This document shows, piece after piece, positions 1-6,745 of a stretch of DNA of 7,554 bases (position 1 is the stretch's first letter; each line of letters begins with the position of its first letter). Source of the DNA: UBA1573 sp016794285 (GTDB lineage: Bacteria; Pseudomonadota; Alphaproteobacteria; Micavibrionales; Micavibrionaceae). Position numbers and translations under genes: made by a program. The DNA lies in contig JAEUKO010000078.1 in NCBI GenBank assembly GCA_016794285.1, positions 1 to 7,554 of the forward strand, written 5' to 3'. The notes under the pieces are model-generated. The model did not search any database. It worked only from the letters and a program-made list of their open reading frames with translations, and was not told the origin of the DNA.

Positions 1-606
1 TATGTTCCTTCCTTGCGTTCAGGGGATGATCCGTTTAAGCGGCTCGATTCTTTGCTGGGTGGGGGAGTTGGTGCACACAAAAAAGAACAGAATCCTTGGC
101 AAGAATGGGGCCCCCCTTCTCGAATTCAGGTCGGAGATATTCGAGAAGGTTTGAAAGGGGATAAATCATTCAAAAAGGCTTTTCTTCGTGTCGCGGAGAA
201 GGCTCTCTCTGGAGCGGCGTTGTCTGATGAAGAAGTTTTTGTTCTCAGGGTAAAGATAAATACCGGAGAATATCCGTTGAGTCTGACTGGAAAATCAAGC
301 GGAGCATCGCAATTGAAATACAGCGAAGAAGAAAAGCAAGAAACGATTAAAAGATTGCGGCTGGAATTGCGGGATGACTTGATCATGGGAATACAAGATG
401 GTCGTTATCCAGATATTGCTCACCGGATGGGAACGTCTTCGGAGGCTGCCAAAGAAGACGATATGAGGAGTTTGAAAAAAAAGATTAACCCTGATGATTC
501 AACGCTTTCAGAATTTGCGCGGGGAGAAGCTCAGCGTGTCAGCCAAGAAATAGAGCTAAGTAAAAACAAAGCTGCACCTGCTGCACCTATACCTTCTGGC
601 CCTTAA
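1..606 (+). CDS. Hypothetical protein, 5'-partial
   Basis: Unrecognised gene whose frame is open to the left window edge. About 201 residues are visible, ending at a TAA. The only nearby start candidate is a TTG at position 13, with no ribosome-binding site visible before it, so I treat the gene as truncated by the window. The protein is hydrophilic with no membrane segment or signal peptide in the visible part. A Gly-rich stretch lies near residues 18-24, a Lys/Glu/Arg-rich helical region near 108-128, and the C-terminus is an Ala/Pro-rich tail (AAPAAPIPSGP). Residues about 136-158 (DIAHRMGTSSEAAK and following) loosely resemble a helix-turn-helix, but this is weak. The gene ends 17 bases before a strong terminator and converges on the minus-strand gene at 681-1739. 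Its function is unknown; that it is a real gene is supported by the long open frame and the terminator at its end. Confidence 0.7.
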   Translation, partial: YVPSLRSGDDPFKRLDSLLGGGVGAHKKEQNPWQEWGPPSRIQVGDIREGLKGDKSFKKAFLRVAEKALSGAALSDEEVFVLRVKINTGEYPLSLTGKSSGASQLKYSEEEKQETIKRLRLELRDDLIMGIQDGRYPDIAHRMGTSSEAAKEDDMRSLKKKINPDDSTLSEFARGEAQRVSQEIELSKNKAAPAAPIPSGP

Positions 607-623
607 TTCGACTTCTCGTGAAG

Positions 624-654
624 AAAAAACCACGGAAAAAATCCGTGGTTTTTT
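624..654. terminator. Bidirectional intrinsic terminator
   Basis: A perfect 13-base-pair stem (624-636 pairs with 642-654) closes a five-A loop. The GC core is CCACGG/CCGTGG, flanked by six A on the left arm and six T on the right arm, so either strand yields a hairpin followed by a U tract. It lies between the stop codons of two convergent genes (606 on plus, 681 on minus) and should end transcription from both. Confidence 0.93.
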
Positions 655-680
655 GATTTATAGGGATGAGAGAAGAAAGC

Positions 681-1739
681 CTATCTTATCATCATTTTCA
701 AGGTGTTGGTGACGGCGGCGGTGTCCCGAGTTTCTTTCTTGTTCCGGTCTTCTGGATCAAGCCAAGATCTTTGTTCCGGAGTGGCTGAGAGAATGCCTTT
801 TGTCTTCGCGGCAAAAGTCAAAAGCTCTGCAGGTTTGGCATTGTTTGCAGCGGTGAAGGCTGTTTGAACGTCATCCTTGGAGGTTGTTGCAAGTTTCCAT
901 TGACGACGAATTTCTTTGACTTCGTCTTCATCAATTCTGCCCAAGGCCTCAAGTTGATCGAGACGCTGGTCAAGTTGAGCTCCGTTGAGACTGATTTCTT
1001 TATCACGAACTTTTTTGGCGAAGTCTTCCGATAGCGAAGTGTCGCGGGATGGAACGGGGCCTGTTTCGAAAGAACGCGCAGTGGTTTTCGGTGCGGGTGC
1101 TGCTGTTTGGGATGTCTCTAAAATTTCACGAATCAGAACGGCTCCAGCTTCTTTCTGGGCGGGAGTTGCTTTCAGGAGATTGTTCATTCCTTCATCGCTG
1201 CTGATATATTTGGAATCCAGTAAACTGCCTAACTCCTTCCGCACAATTTCGGCAGATTTAGGCGATTTTTCTTCTAATTTTTGATCGACATAAGAGGCAA
1301 GAATCAGTTGCTTCCTAAAAGTTGGGTCTTTCGCCGCCCTTGCCAGTTCCCAGTTGACGCGAATTGATACCCAATTCTCTGTGCCAGAGAACTTCATAAA
1401 TGCGGTTGGGGGGAGGAAATTGGTAACTGGATTTTGTCCGATAGAGGGAAAATGAAGAGCCAGAGCAGAAACTGTTGTGTAGATACCGATCATCAAAGCC
1501 GCAGGGCCAAAAGTGATGGCCAGGCCTAGTCTATCTCTTGATGCGGCAGCAATGCGTTCTGCGTGGCGGGCTTGTTCTTCGGCGGTGACCGCTCCGCTTT
1601 TCTTCCCTTCTTGCGGGGTGTTTTGTTTTTGGGCAGCCAAGTGTGCGGCGGCTCTCTGGCTGTAGTCCGCTATTGCCTCTGCGGATGTTTGCGGGGTTGG
1701 AAGAGAGGCTCCGCTTGTTGTTTGTTGATTTTCGCTCAT
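681..1739 (-). CDS. Hypothetical single-pass membrane protein
   Basis: A complete 352-residue protein that I do not recognise. It starts at an ATG preceded by TAAGGG eight bases upstream, and a good sigma70-type promoter lies further up. Residues 1-70 are hydrophilic and rich in Ala, Gln, Ser and Thr. One strongly hydrophobic segment at about 71-97 (LGLAITFGPAALMIGIYTTV and following) is a probable transmembrane helix, preceded by Arg-rich residues (SRDR), which would favour an N-terminus-in topology. The remaining 250 residues are polar and largely helical in character. They include a charged, possibly coiled region at about 245-285 (LDQRLDQLEALGRIDEDEVKEIRRQWK) and a Pro/Thr-rich linker near 212-235 (TAAPAPKTTARSFETGPVPSRD). 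There is no cleavable signal peptide. The gene appears to be its own transcription unit, running from the promoter at about 1783-1811 to the bidirectional terminator at 624-654. No function can be assigned. Confidence 0.8.
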   Translation of the reverse strand: MSENQQTTSGASLPTPQTSAEAIADYSQRAAAHLAAQKQNTPQEGKKSGAVTAEEQARHAERIAAASRDRLGLAITFGPAALMIGIYTTVSALALHFPSIGQNPVTNFLPPTAFMKFSGTENWVSIRVNWELARAAKDPTFRKQLILASYVDQKLEEKSPKSAEIVRKELGSLLDSKYISSDEGMNNLLKATPAQKEAGAVLIREILETSQTAAPAPKTTARSFETGPVPSRDTSLSEDFAKKVRDKEISLNGAQLDQRLDQLEALGRIDEDEVKEIRRQWKLATTSKDDVQTAFTAANNAKPAELLTFAAKTKGILSATPEQRSWLDPEDRNKKETRDTAAVTNTLKMMIR

Positions 1740-1782
1740 GTTACACGCCCTTATTTTGAAATCCCTAATAAAATATTAAGGT

Positions 1783-1811
1783 AATCTATCAGGGAGAGGA
1801 AATATTGTCAA
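1783..1811 (-). promoter_or_regulatory. Predicted sigma70-type promoter
   Basis: On the minus strand there is a perfect TTGACA (-35, 1811 to 1806), a 17-base spacer, and TAGATT (-10, 1788 to 1783; four of six consensus bases). Transcription would begin near 1776, giving a leader of about 37 bases before the ATG at 1739 of the unknown membrane-protein gene. The exact -35 and ideal spacing make this the best promoter in the window. Confidence 0.6.
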
Positions 1812-1855
1812 TAGTTATGTATACTGTGGCTAGACTTGCAACAAATTAGACATAT

Positions 1856-1965
1856 TGTCATCCCCGACAAGGGAAGCGAAGCTGACCGTAGATCGGGGAT
1901 CTGGTGGATGAGTGCAGCGAAGCTGCACAAGAGCCCGGACCCCCGCCTAAAAAGCGGGGGTGACA
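1856..1965. repeat. Palindromic REP/MITE-like element with terminal inverted repeats
   Basis: A 110-base non-coding element bounded by imperfect inverted repeats: TGTCATCCCCG at 1856-1866, and CGGGGGTGACA at 1955-1965, whose complement matches at 10 of 11 bases. Inside are three hairpins. The first is ATCCCCGA (1860-1867) with TCGGGGAT (1893-1900), 8 bp. The second is GTGCAGC-GAA-GCTGCAC (1912-1928), a 7-bp stem with a three-base loop. The third is CCCCCGC (1940-1946) with GCGGGGG (1954-1960), 7 bp. The nine-mer AGCGAAGCT occurs twice, at 1875-1883 and 1916-1924. It begins 51 bases beyond the purH stop and lies upstream of the promoter at 1783-1811. No target-site duplication is apparent and it has no coding capacity. 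The structure is typical of dispersed intergenic palindromes; copy number in the genome cannot be judged from here. Confidence 0.7.
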
Positions 1966-2016
1966 GGGGGGAGAGGAACTGAGTTGATAGACTTTTACAG
2001 GTGTGACGGAGGTTTC

Positions 2017-3603
2017 TTAATGTCTAAAATGCCGGATGCCGGTAAAGACCATGGCAAGGCCTCGATCATCAGCAGCGGCAATCACATCTTTATCTTTGAT
2101 GGAACCTCCGGGTTGGATGACGGCTGTCGCCCCTGCGTCTGCGGCGGCCAGTAATCCGTCGGGGAAGGGGAAGAAGGCATCCGAAGCCACAACCGAACCG
2201 GCGATAGCCGTTCCCGTTTCTCCCGCTTTCCATGCGGCAATGCGGCTTGAGTCAATGCGAGACATCTGCCCCGCGCCAATCCCCACTGTTTTAAGGCCAT
2301 TCGCATAGACAATGGCATTCGACTTGACGTGTTTACAAACACGGAAGGCAAAAACAAGGTCGCGCAACTCCGCTTCGGTTGGGACCCGTTTGGTAACCAC
2401 GTGCAGTTGGTTTTCCTGAATGCGGGCACCATCGGCGGTTTGCAAAAGCCACCCACCGGAGAGCGTGCGCAGGGTCATGCGCGAATGATCTGTTCCAGAC
2501 AGGCCACCTGTTGCGAGTACGCGGACTTTGTCTTTGGATTTAAGAATTTCGATGGCCTCCGGCGTAATACTTGGGGCGATAATGACTTCACTGAAAATCT
2601 TGATAATCTCGGAGGCTGTTGCCGCATCCAGTTCACGGTTGAGAGCGATAATTCCTCCAAAGGCACTAACCGGATCGCAGGCAAGCGCAGCGTGATAGGC
2701 TTCTAACATCGATGCCCCTGTTGCCACGCCGCAGGGGTTGGCGTGCTTGATAATGGCCACGGTTGGAGCCTCAAATTCCGAGACGAGTTCAAAAGCCGCG
2801 TCCGTATCATTGAGGTTGTTATAGGAAAGTTCTTTCCCTTGAATCTTCCGCGCATTCACAACCCCCGAACGGCCAGAACCATCACTATACACGGCGGCGA
2901 ATTGGTGCGGGTTTTCGCCATAGCGCAGAGTATCAACCAAACTGGCAGAGAGGGTCAACGTGCTCGGGAAAAGTTGATCTTGCTGGTTGTTAAACCAGTT
3001 GGAAATAGCCGAGTCGTAAGAAGCTGTTGCGGTAAAGGCTTTCCCCGCCATGCGTCGCCGGAAATCGAGACTTGGTCCGCCAGCTCTGATTTCTTCGATC
3101 AAGGCGTTGTAATCTTTCGGATCGGTGATAACGGTTACAAAGCCATGATTTTTGGCCGCAGCGCGGATCATTGCCGGACCACCAATATCAATGTTTTCAA
3201 TGCAAGTATCCGCATCGGCGCCGCTGGCTACCGTCTCCCGAAAGGGATAGAGGTTGACAATGAGGAGGTCTATGCCCTCAATCTGGTGCGCGTTCATAGC
3301 AGATTGATGTTCTGCATCATCGCGCAGGCCCAGTAAGCCACCATGAATTTTCGGATGTAGCGTTTTGACTCGTCCGCCCATGATTTCAGGAAAGCCTGTA
3401 TGGTCGGACACGTCTGTTACACAGGCCCCTGATTCCCGCAAAGATTTGGCGGTTCCACCCGTTGAAAGAATCTTGACCCCTGCGTCTGTAAGGGCCTTGG
3501 CAAGATCAAGCAATCCGGTCTTGTCTGAAACCGAGATTAAAGCCGTTTTGATTTTTGTGTGTTCAGGGAAGGGGATTGTGCGGGGGGCAACGGAAACAGA
3601 CAT
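2017..3603 (-). CDS. purH: Bifunctional AICAR formyltransferase / IMP cyclohydrolase
   Basis: Catalyses the last two steps of purine synthesis in the cytoplasm: formylation of AICAR by 10-formyl-tetrahydrofolate to FAICAR, then ring closure to IMP. The 528-residue length is normal for the family. The N-terminal MGS-like cyclohydrolase domain (about residues 18-160) carries SVSDKTG (24-30), STGGT (47-51), GGRVKTLHPKIHGG (76-89) and NIDIGGPAMIRAAAKN (137-152). The C-terminal transformylase domain contains LRYGENPHQ (226-234), GKELSYNNLND (256-266) and KHANPCG, whose Lys286-His287 pair matches the family's catalytic Lys-His, followed by CDPVSAFGG. The protein ends with the characteristic MVFTGIRHFRH. 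The ATG start has GAGGAG nine bases upstream. The gene lies 72 bases after cheR on the same strand with no clear terminator between, so some co-transcription with the chemotaxis genes is possible (inference). Nothing appears broken. Confidence 0.97.
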   Translation of the reverse strand: MSVSVAPRTIPFPEHTKIKTALISVSDKTGLLDLAKALTDAGVKILSTGGTAKSLRESGACVTDVSDHTGFPEIMGGRVKTLHPKIHGGLLGLRDDAEHQSAMNAHQIEGIDLLIVNLYPFRETVASGADADTCIENIDIGGPAMIRAAAKNHGFVTVITDPKDYNALIEEIRAGGPSLDFRRRMAGKAFTATASYDSAISNWFNNQQDQLFPSTLTLSASLVDTLRYGENPHQFAAVYSDGSGRSGVVNARKIQGKELSYNNLNDTDAAFELVSEFEAPTVAIIKHANPCGVATGASMLEAYHAALACDPVSAFGGIIALNRELDAATASEIIKIFSEVIIAPSITPEAIEILKSKDKVRVLATGGLSGTDHSRMTLRTLSGGWLLQTADGARIQENQLHVVTKRVPTEAELRDLVFAFRVCKHVKSNAIVYANGLKTVGIGAGQMSRIDSSRIAAWKAGETGTAIAGSVVASDAFFPFPDGLLAAADAGATAVIQPGGSIKDKDVIAAADDRGLAMVFTGIRHFRH

Positions 3604-3675
3604 AGATCAAAACTCCTCAAGCTCAGAAAAGGGAAGAGCTGATCTTTAGCACAGTACTGTCCTTTGGGGTAGATG

Positions 3676-4587
3676 CTAAAAACGCTTAAGCAATCCAGAG
3701 CCTCCGGCAGGGGGAGGAGGGGTGCTGGTGGAGCTGCTGAGGCTGCTAGGTTGTTGAGAAGACGGTTGTCCCTGTCCTTCGGGCTTGATGTAAAGGCCCC
3801 GTTTTTCAGGCATGGGAGAAAACTTATCGGTAATACCCAAAACAGTTTCCGCACCGCCCAGAAACAAGAACCCATCTTTTTCAAGAATGCGGGACATCTT
3901 TTCGAGCACGCCAGCTTTGGTTTTTTCATCAAAATAAATCAACACATTGCGGCAGAAGATAACGTCAAACGTTCCCATACGAGCCATATCGCCCAGCAGG
4001 TTGAAAGTCCCAAAGTGAACAGCATTTTTAATTTCATCCTTGAGTTTCCAAGTTTCTCCGGCTTGTTCAAAATATTTCATCAAGTACTGAATAGGCAGTC
4101 CCCGCTGAACTTCGAATTGGGTGTAAACGCCCTTTTTGGCTTGATCGAGAATTTCCTCAGATAGGTCGGTGGCCGTGATTTCGAATTTCCATCCTTTGAG
4201 CTGAGCTTCCTTTTCTTTCAGGATCATAGCGAGAGAATAGGGCTCTTGACCGCTGGAACTTGCCGCGCACCAAATACGGACAGTCTTTTTCGTTGCCCGT
4301 GCTTGCAGCATATGAGGAAGGACAACTTCCTGAAATAACTGGAACGGTTTTGTATCACGAAAGAATGACGTTTCGTTGGTTGTCATGGCCTCGACAATGT
4401 CTTTTATAAGGGCCTGATCAGGAATAGCCCGCAACTGCATTGTCATCATATCCAAAGAGGGGAAGTTCCATTTCTTGGCAATCGGAGTTAGCCGAGAATC
4501 AAGCAAGTAGGACTTATCCGGTGTGACGACCAATCCGGATTTTTCGTAGAGAAGACCTCTGTAAAGTTCAAAATCTGCAACTTTCAT
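3676..4587 (-). CDS. cheR: Chemotaxis receptor methyltransferase CheR
   Basis: S-adenosylmethionine-dependent glutamate O-methyltransferase that methylates chemoreceptors during adaptation, opposing CheB. I chose the ATG at 4587, giving 303 residues starting MKVADFELYRGLL, which fits the usual CheR N-terminus. The frame runs upstream to a GTG inside cheB, but those extra 18 residues do not look like CheR. Residues 1-60 form the helical N-terminal domain, with EAMTTNETSFFRD at 66-78 at the junction. The methyltransferase domain includes the SAM-binding motif CAASSSGQEPYS (107-118), ATDLS with acidic Asp141, and FDVIFCRNVLIYFD (207-220). After about residue 269 comes a Ser/Pro-rich tail (SSQQPSSLSSSTSTPPPP) ending LLKRF. 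The gene starts 14 bases after the cheB stop. The ribosome-binding site is only moderate (AAGG, about 12 bases upstream), suggesting translational coupling to cheB. Confidence 0.95.
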   Translation of the reverse strand: MKVADFELYRGLLYEKSGLVVTPDKSYLLDSRLTPIAKKWNFPSLDMMTMQLRAIPDQALIKDIVEAMTTNETSFFRDTKPFQLFQEVVLPHMLQARATKKTVRIWCAASSSGQEPYSLAMILKEKEAQLKGWKFEITATDLSEEILDQAKKGVYTQFEVQRGLPIQYLMKYFEQAGETWKLKDEIKNAVHFGTFNLLGDMARMGTFDVIFCRNVLIYFDEKTKAGVLEKMSRILEKDGFLFLGGAETVLGITDKFSPMPEKRGLYIKPEGQGQPSSQQPSSLSSSTSTPPPPAGGSGLLKRF

Positions 4588-4601
4588 GATGTGTATAAAC
4601 C

Positions 4602-5753
4602 TTATCCTGAACCTAAACGCAAGGCTGATTTCCGCAGCCACGGAGCAATTTCATCAAGGGGAAGAACTGCCGTACAAAGGCCAGCCAAAGAGACCGCACC
4701 TGGCATACCCCACACAACGCTGGTTGCCTCGTTTTGGGCAATTACGCGCCCACCAACAGCAACGACATCCCGCGAGCCGTTTAATCCATCCTGTCCCATG
4801 CCAGTCAGAATGACCGTTAACATTTTCTGCCCATAGACTTTGATCGCGCTTCTGAGCATCGGATCAACGGCAGGGCGACAAAAACTTTCCATCGGACCAT
4901 CGTCAATTTTTATGACGGCTTTGCTAGGCGTGCCGACAATGAGCATATGATGCCCGCCAGGGGCAACATGAACACGCCCAGAAACAAGGGGCATTCCCTC
5001 CGCCCCTTCGATCGCAGGCAACCCAGTTTGCTGTTCGATATGTTCTGCCAGAATCTTGGTGAAGGTCGGTGGCATATGTTGGGTTATAATGATTGGAATA
5101 TCGATTCCCTTTAGACCCGATAAGACTTTGAAGAGGGCGTTTGGTCCGCCAGTCGAGCTGCCAATAGCCAAGATATCTGGTTTCCCTGAATATCCCTCAT
5201 TTGAACTGCGCAAGGTGACGGTATTTCCTAGTGTCGGGTGAAGTCGGGCACTGCTGCTGGTCGCGGGGGCAGAAGATGTTGGCTTGGAGGATGGGCTGTT
5301 GTTTTTCCGTTCCTCGTTAAAGCCAGCGATAGATAGAACTGTATGAGTTAAAATGTCACGAAAGGTATCTTTGGAATACATATCCTGCGTGCTGGACGGT
5401 TTAGCGATACAATCAACTGCGCCGAGTTCCATGGCCTTGAGCGATGTTTGGGCGTTTTCTGATGTCAACGTTGAGCACATAATAATCTTAACGCCGGGCT
5501 GGATCTTGAGCAGCTTAGGGATGGCTTCCAAGCCCCCCATAACCGGCATTTCAACATCAAGAATGATAATGTCGTGGGGATGCCGTACCAGATTACTGAC
5601 CGCAATTTCTCCGTTCTGAGCCGAACTTTGAACTTTAATATGAGGGTTTGTTTCAAGAATTTTGGTCAGGAACCCACGAATCACAGCTGAATCGTCAACC
5701 ACCATGACTTTCACGGTGTCGGCAGATGGAGATGAACTGGGGGGAAGAGACAT
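4602..5753 (-). CDS. cheB: Chemotaxis response regulator and receptor methylesterase CheB
   Basis: Removes methyl groups from (and deamidates) chemoreceptors when phosphorylated by CheA, giving negative feedback. I prefer the ATG at 5753 (383 residues) because GAAGGT lies nine bases upstream. An upstream in-frame GTG at 5780 would add nine residues (VLFFEGLFL, with Met at the first position if used) and lacks support. The receiver domain (about 13-135) has the acidic pair Asp20/Asp21, phospho-acceptor Asp66 (ILDVEMP), a Ser/Thr patch (MCSTLTS) and Lys118 in AKPSS. A linker rich in Ser, Pro and Thr spans about 145-190. The methylesterase domain (about 192-378) shows the expected catalytic triad: Ser200 in GSSTGGP, His226 in TQHMPP and Asp322 in TGMGQDG. 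It sits 55 bases after cheY and 14 before cheR, the usual pairing of the two adaptation enzymes. Confidence 0.96.
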   Translation of the reverse strand: MSLPPSSSPSADTVKVMVVDDSAVIRGFLTKILETNPHIKVQSSAQNGEIAVSNLVRHPHDIIILDVEMPVMGGLEAIPKLLKIQPGVKIIMCSTLTSENAQTSLKAMELGAVDCIAKPSSTQDMYSKDTFRDILTHTVLSIAGFNEERKNNSPSSKPTSSAPATSSSARLHPTLGNTVTLRSSNEGYSGKPDILAIGSSTGGPNALFKVLSGLKGIDIPIIITQHMPPTFTKILAEHIEQQTGLPAIEGAEGMPLVSGRVHVAPGGHHMLIVGTPSKAVIKIDDGPMESFCRPAVDPMLRSAIKVYGQKMLTVILTGMGQDGLNGSRDVVAVGGRVIAQNEATSVVWGMPGAVSLAGLCTAVLPLDEIAPWLRKSALRLGSG

Positions 5754-5762
5754 AAGAAAAAG

Positions 5763-5768
5763 ACCTTC
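5763..5768 (-). promoter_or_regulatory. Ribosome-binding site deciding the cheB start
   Basis: GAAGGT on the minus strand ends nine bases before the ATG at 5753. It lies inside the reading frame opened by the alternative GTG at 5780, so it argues for the shorter 383-residue CheB. Confidence 0.6.
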
Positions 5769-5808
5769 AAAAAATAGCACACGCAGGCGGTAGAAACATC
5801 AAAGCCGA

Positions 5809-6186
5809 CTAGACCTCGTCAACCAAACCGATCTGGATGAATTTTGATTTGATGATTTCAGTATCAAACGGTTTCATGATGTACTCATTCGCTCCCGCCA
5901 TCATCGCCCTTTGAATGTGTGACATATCGTTTTCAGTGGTACAAAAGACAACCTTAGGATCTCCGCCAGAAGGCAGGGCTCTGAGTTTTTCAAGAAACTC
6001 AATCCCACTCATCACCGGCATATTCCAGTCGAGCAGAATAGCTTCGGGCATTTTCTTCTGGCAGGCCTCATAGGCCTGCTGTCCATCCTCGGCTTCCTCA
6101 CAGGTGAATCCACCGATTTCTTCTACAATGCGCCTAGCGACTTTACGGACCACACGGCTATCATCCACGATCAAACACAGTCTCAT
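5809..6186 (-). CDS. cheY: Chemotaxis response regulator CheY
   Basis: A stand-alone receiver protein of 125 residues with no output domain. It is phosphorylated by CheA and expected to bind the flagellar motor switch. The receiver signature is complete: acidic pair Asp8/Asp9 (IVDDSR), phospho-acceptor Asp53 (LLDWNMP), Thr83 in FCTTEN, aromatic switch Tyr102 in NEYIMKPF, and conserved Lys105 followed by Pro106. The WNMPVMSGIEFL stretch is typical of CheY. The ATG has GGAGA seven bases upstream. The gene begins 64 bases after the cheW stop, the largest gap within the che cluster, and is followed 55 bases later by cheB. Single-domain receivers can also serve as phosphate sinks, but its position within a cheA–cheR operon makes CheY the best reading. 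Confidence 0.93.
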   Translation of the reverse strand: MRLCLIVDDSRVVRKVARRIVEEIGGFTCEEAEDGQQAYEACQKKMPEAILLDWNMPVMSGIEFLEKLRALPSGGDPKVVFCTTENDMSHIQRAMMAGANEYIMKPFDTEIIKSKFIQIGLVDEV

Positions 6187-6250
6187 ACAGAAATCTCCAT
6201 CGTTTAGATTATACTGGCCAATTCCTTAACGAAAGGTCAGTAAGTCAGAA

Positions 6251-6745
6251 TTAATTAGGGCGGTGCAGGGATAAAAGAAGCTTGGGAACATCTAGAATCA
6301 CCAGAATTTTTCCGTCCAAACGATACACCCCGAGCGAAACAGATCGCCAGAGCAAATCAAGCGTAGCCGGATTTTGTTCATACTCGCTTTCGTTGAGAGA
6401 AAGAACGTCACCGACTTCGTCAATAACAAGGCTGTATAGCTCATCATCGTGGTCAACGACTACGCTCATTTCGTTTTCAACATTCTCAAGCGGGGGCAAG
6501 CCAAGGCATCTCCGAACATTGACCGCTGTGACGATACGCCCCCGCAGATTCAAAGAGCCAGAGACTTGCGGAGGAGCAAGAGGAATGTGGGTGACACGTT
6601 GTTCTCCCAAAACATCTTGCACTTGCAAAATGGGAATGCCAAACATTTGACCGCCGATTTTTACGGTCAAGAAGTCCTTGGTGGCCCCTAGGTTAAGGGA
6701 GTTTCTGTCATCCAGAATTTCAGAAAGGGGTGGATGGGCACTCAT
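6251..6745 (-). CDS. cheW: Chemotaxis coupling protein CheW
   Basis: Scaffold protein that links chemoreceptors to the CheA kinase at the cell pole or array. It has 164 residues, about the normal family size. After a polar N-terminal stretch (1-22), a single CheW domain runs from about 23 to 160, with FLTVKIGGQMFGIPILQVQDVLG opening the first subdomain, then IPLAPPQVSGSLNLRGRIVTAVNVRRCLGL (about 54-83), which contains the conserved LRGR loop, and SLVIDEVGDVLSL further on. The start ATG overlaps the cheA stop as ATGA (a four-base overlap) and is served by a strong ribosome-binding site, AAGGAGGT, five bases upstream. This arrangement indicates co-translation with cheA and matched stoichiometry. 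Confidence 0.95.
   Translation of the reverse strand: MSAHPPLSEILDDRNSLNLGATKDFLTVKIGGQMFGIPILQVQDVLGEQRVTHIPLAPPQVSGSLNLRGRIVTAVNVRRCLGLPPLENVENEMSVVVDHDDELYSLVIDEVGDVLSLNESEYEQNPATLDLLWRSVSLGVYRLDGKILVILDVPKLLLSLHRPN

Noticed and set aside
1940..1960. CCCCCGC/GCGGGGG hairpin as an intrinsic terminator of purH
   Set aside because: On the minus strand the stem is followed by GTCCGGG and not by a T tract; the Ts are in the loop. It is better read as part of the palindromic element.
1960..2154. Short plus-strand open frame of 64 codons over the end of purH
   Set aside because: It starts in the palindromic element and runs antisense through the conserved C-terminus of purH; no independent support.
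2743..3336. Plus-strand open frame of 197 codons opposite purH
   Set aside because: It lies wholly antisense to a well-conserved purH, has no recognisable domain, and its composition looks like the shadow of a coding strand.
3618..3638. AGCTC/GAGCT inverted repeat in the cheR–purH gap as a terminator
   Set aside because: Only five base pairs with an 11-base loop and no U tract after it; it also sits against the purH ribosome-binding site.
3537..3932. Minus-strand open frame of 131 codons spanning the cheR–purH junction
   Set aside because: It overlaps the ends of two real genes in another frame; its low-complexity sequence is the out-of-frame reading of the Ser/Pro-rich CheR tail.
3673..4164. 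Plus-strand open frame of 163 codons opposite cheR
   Set aside because: Antisense to conserved CheR motifs; no family resemblance and no credible ribosome-binding site and start context.
6208..6213. Perfect TATAAT on the minus strand in the cheW–cheY gap, a possible internal promoter for cheY
   Set aside because: No acceptable -35 box lies 16-18 bases upstream (the nearest partial match, CTGACC, is 21 bases away), and a single hexamer in an AT-rich gap is weak evidence.
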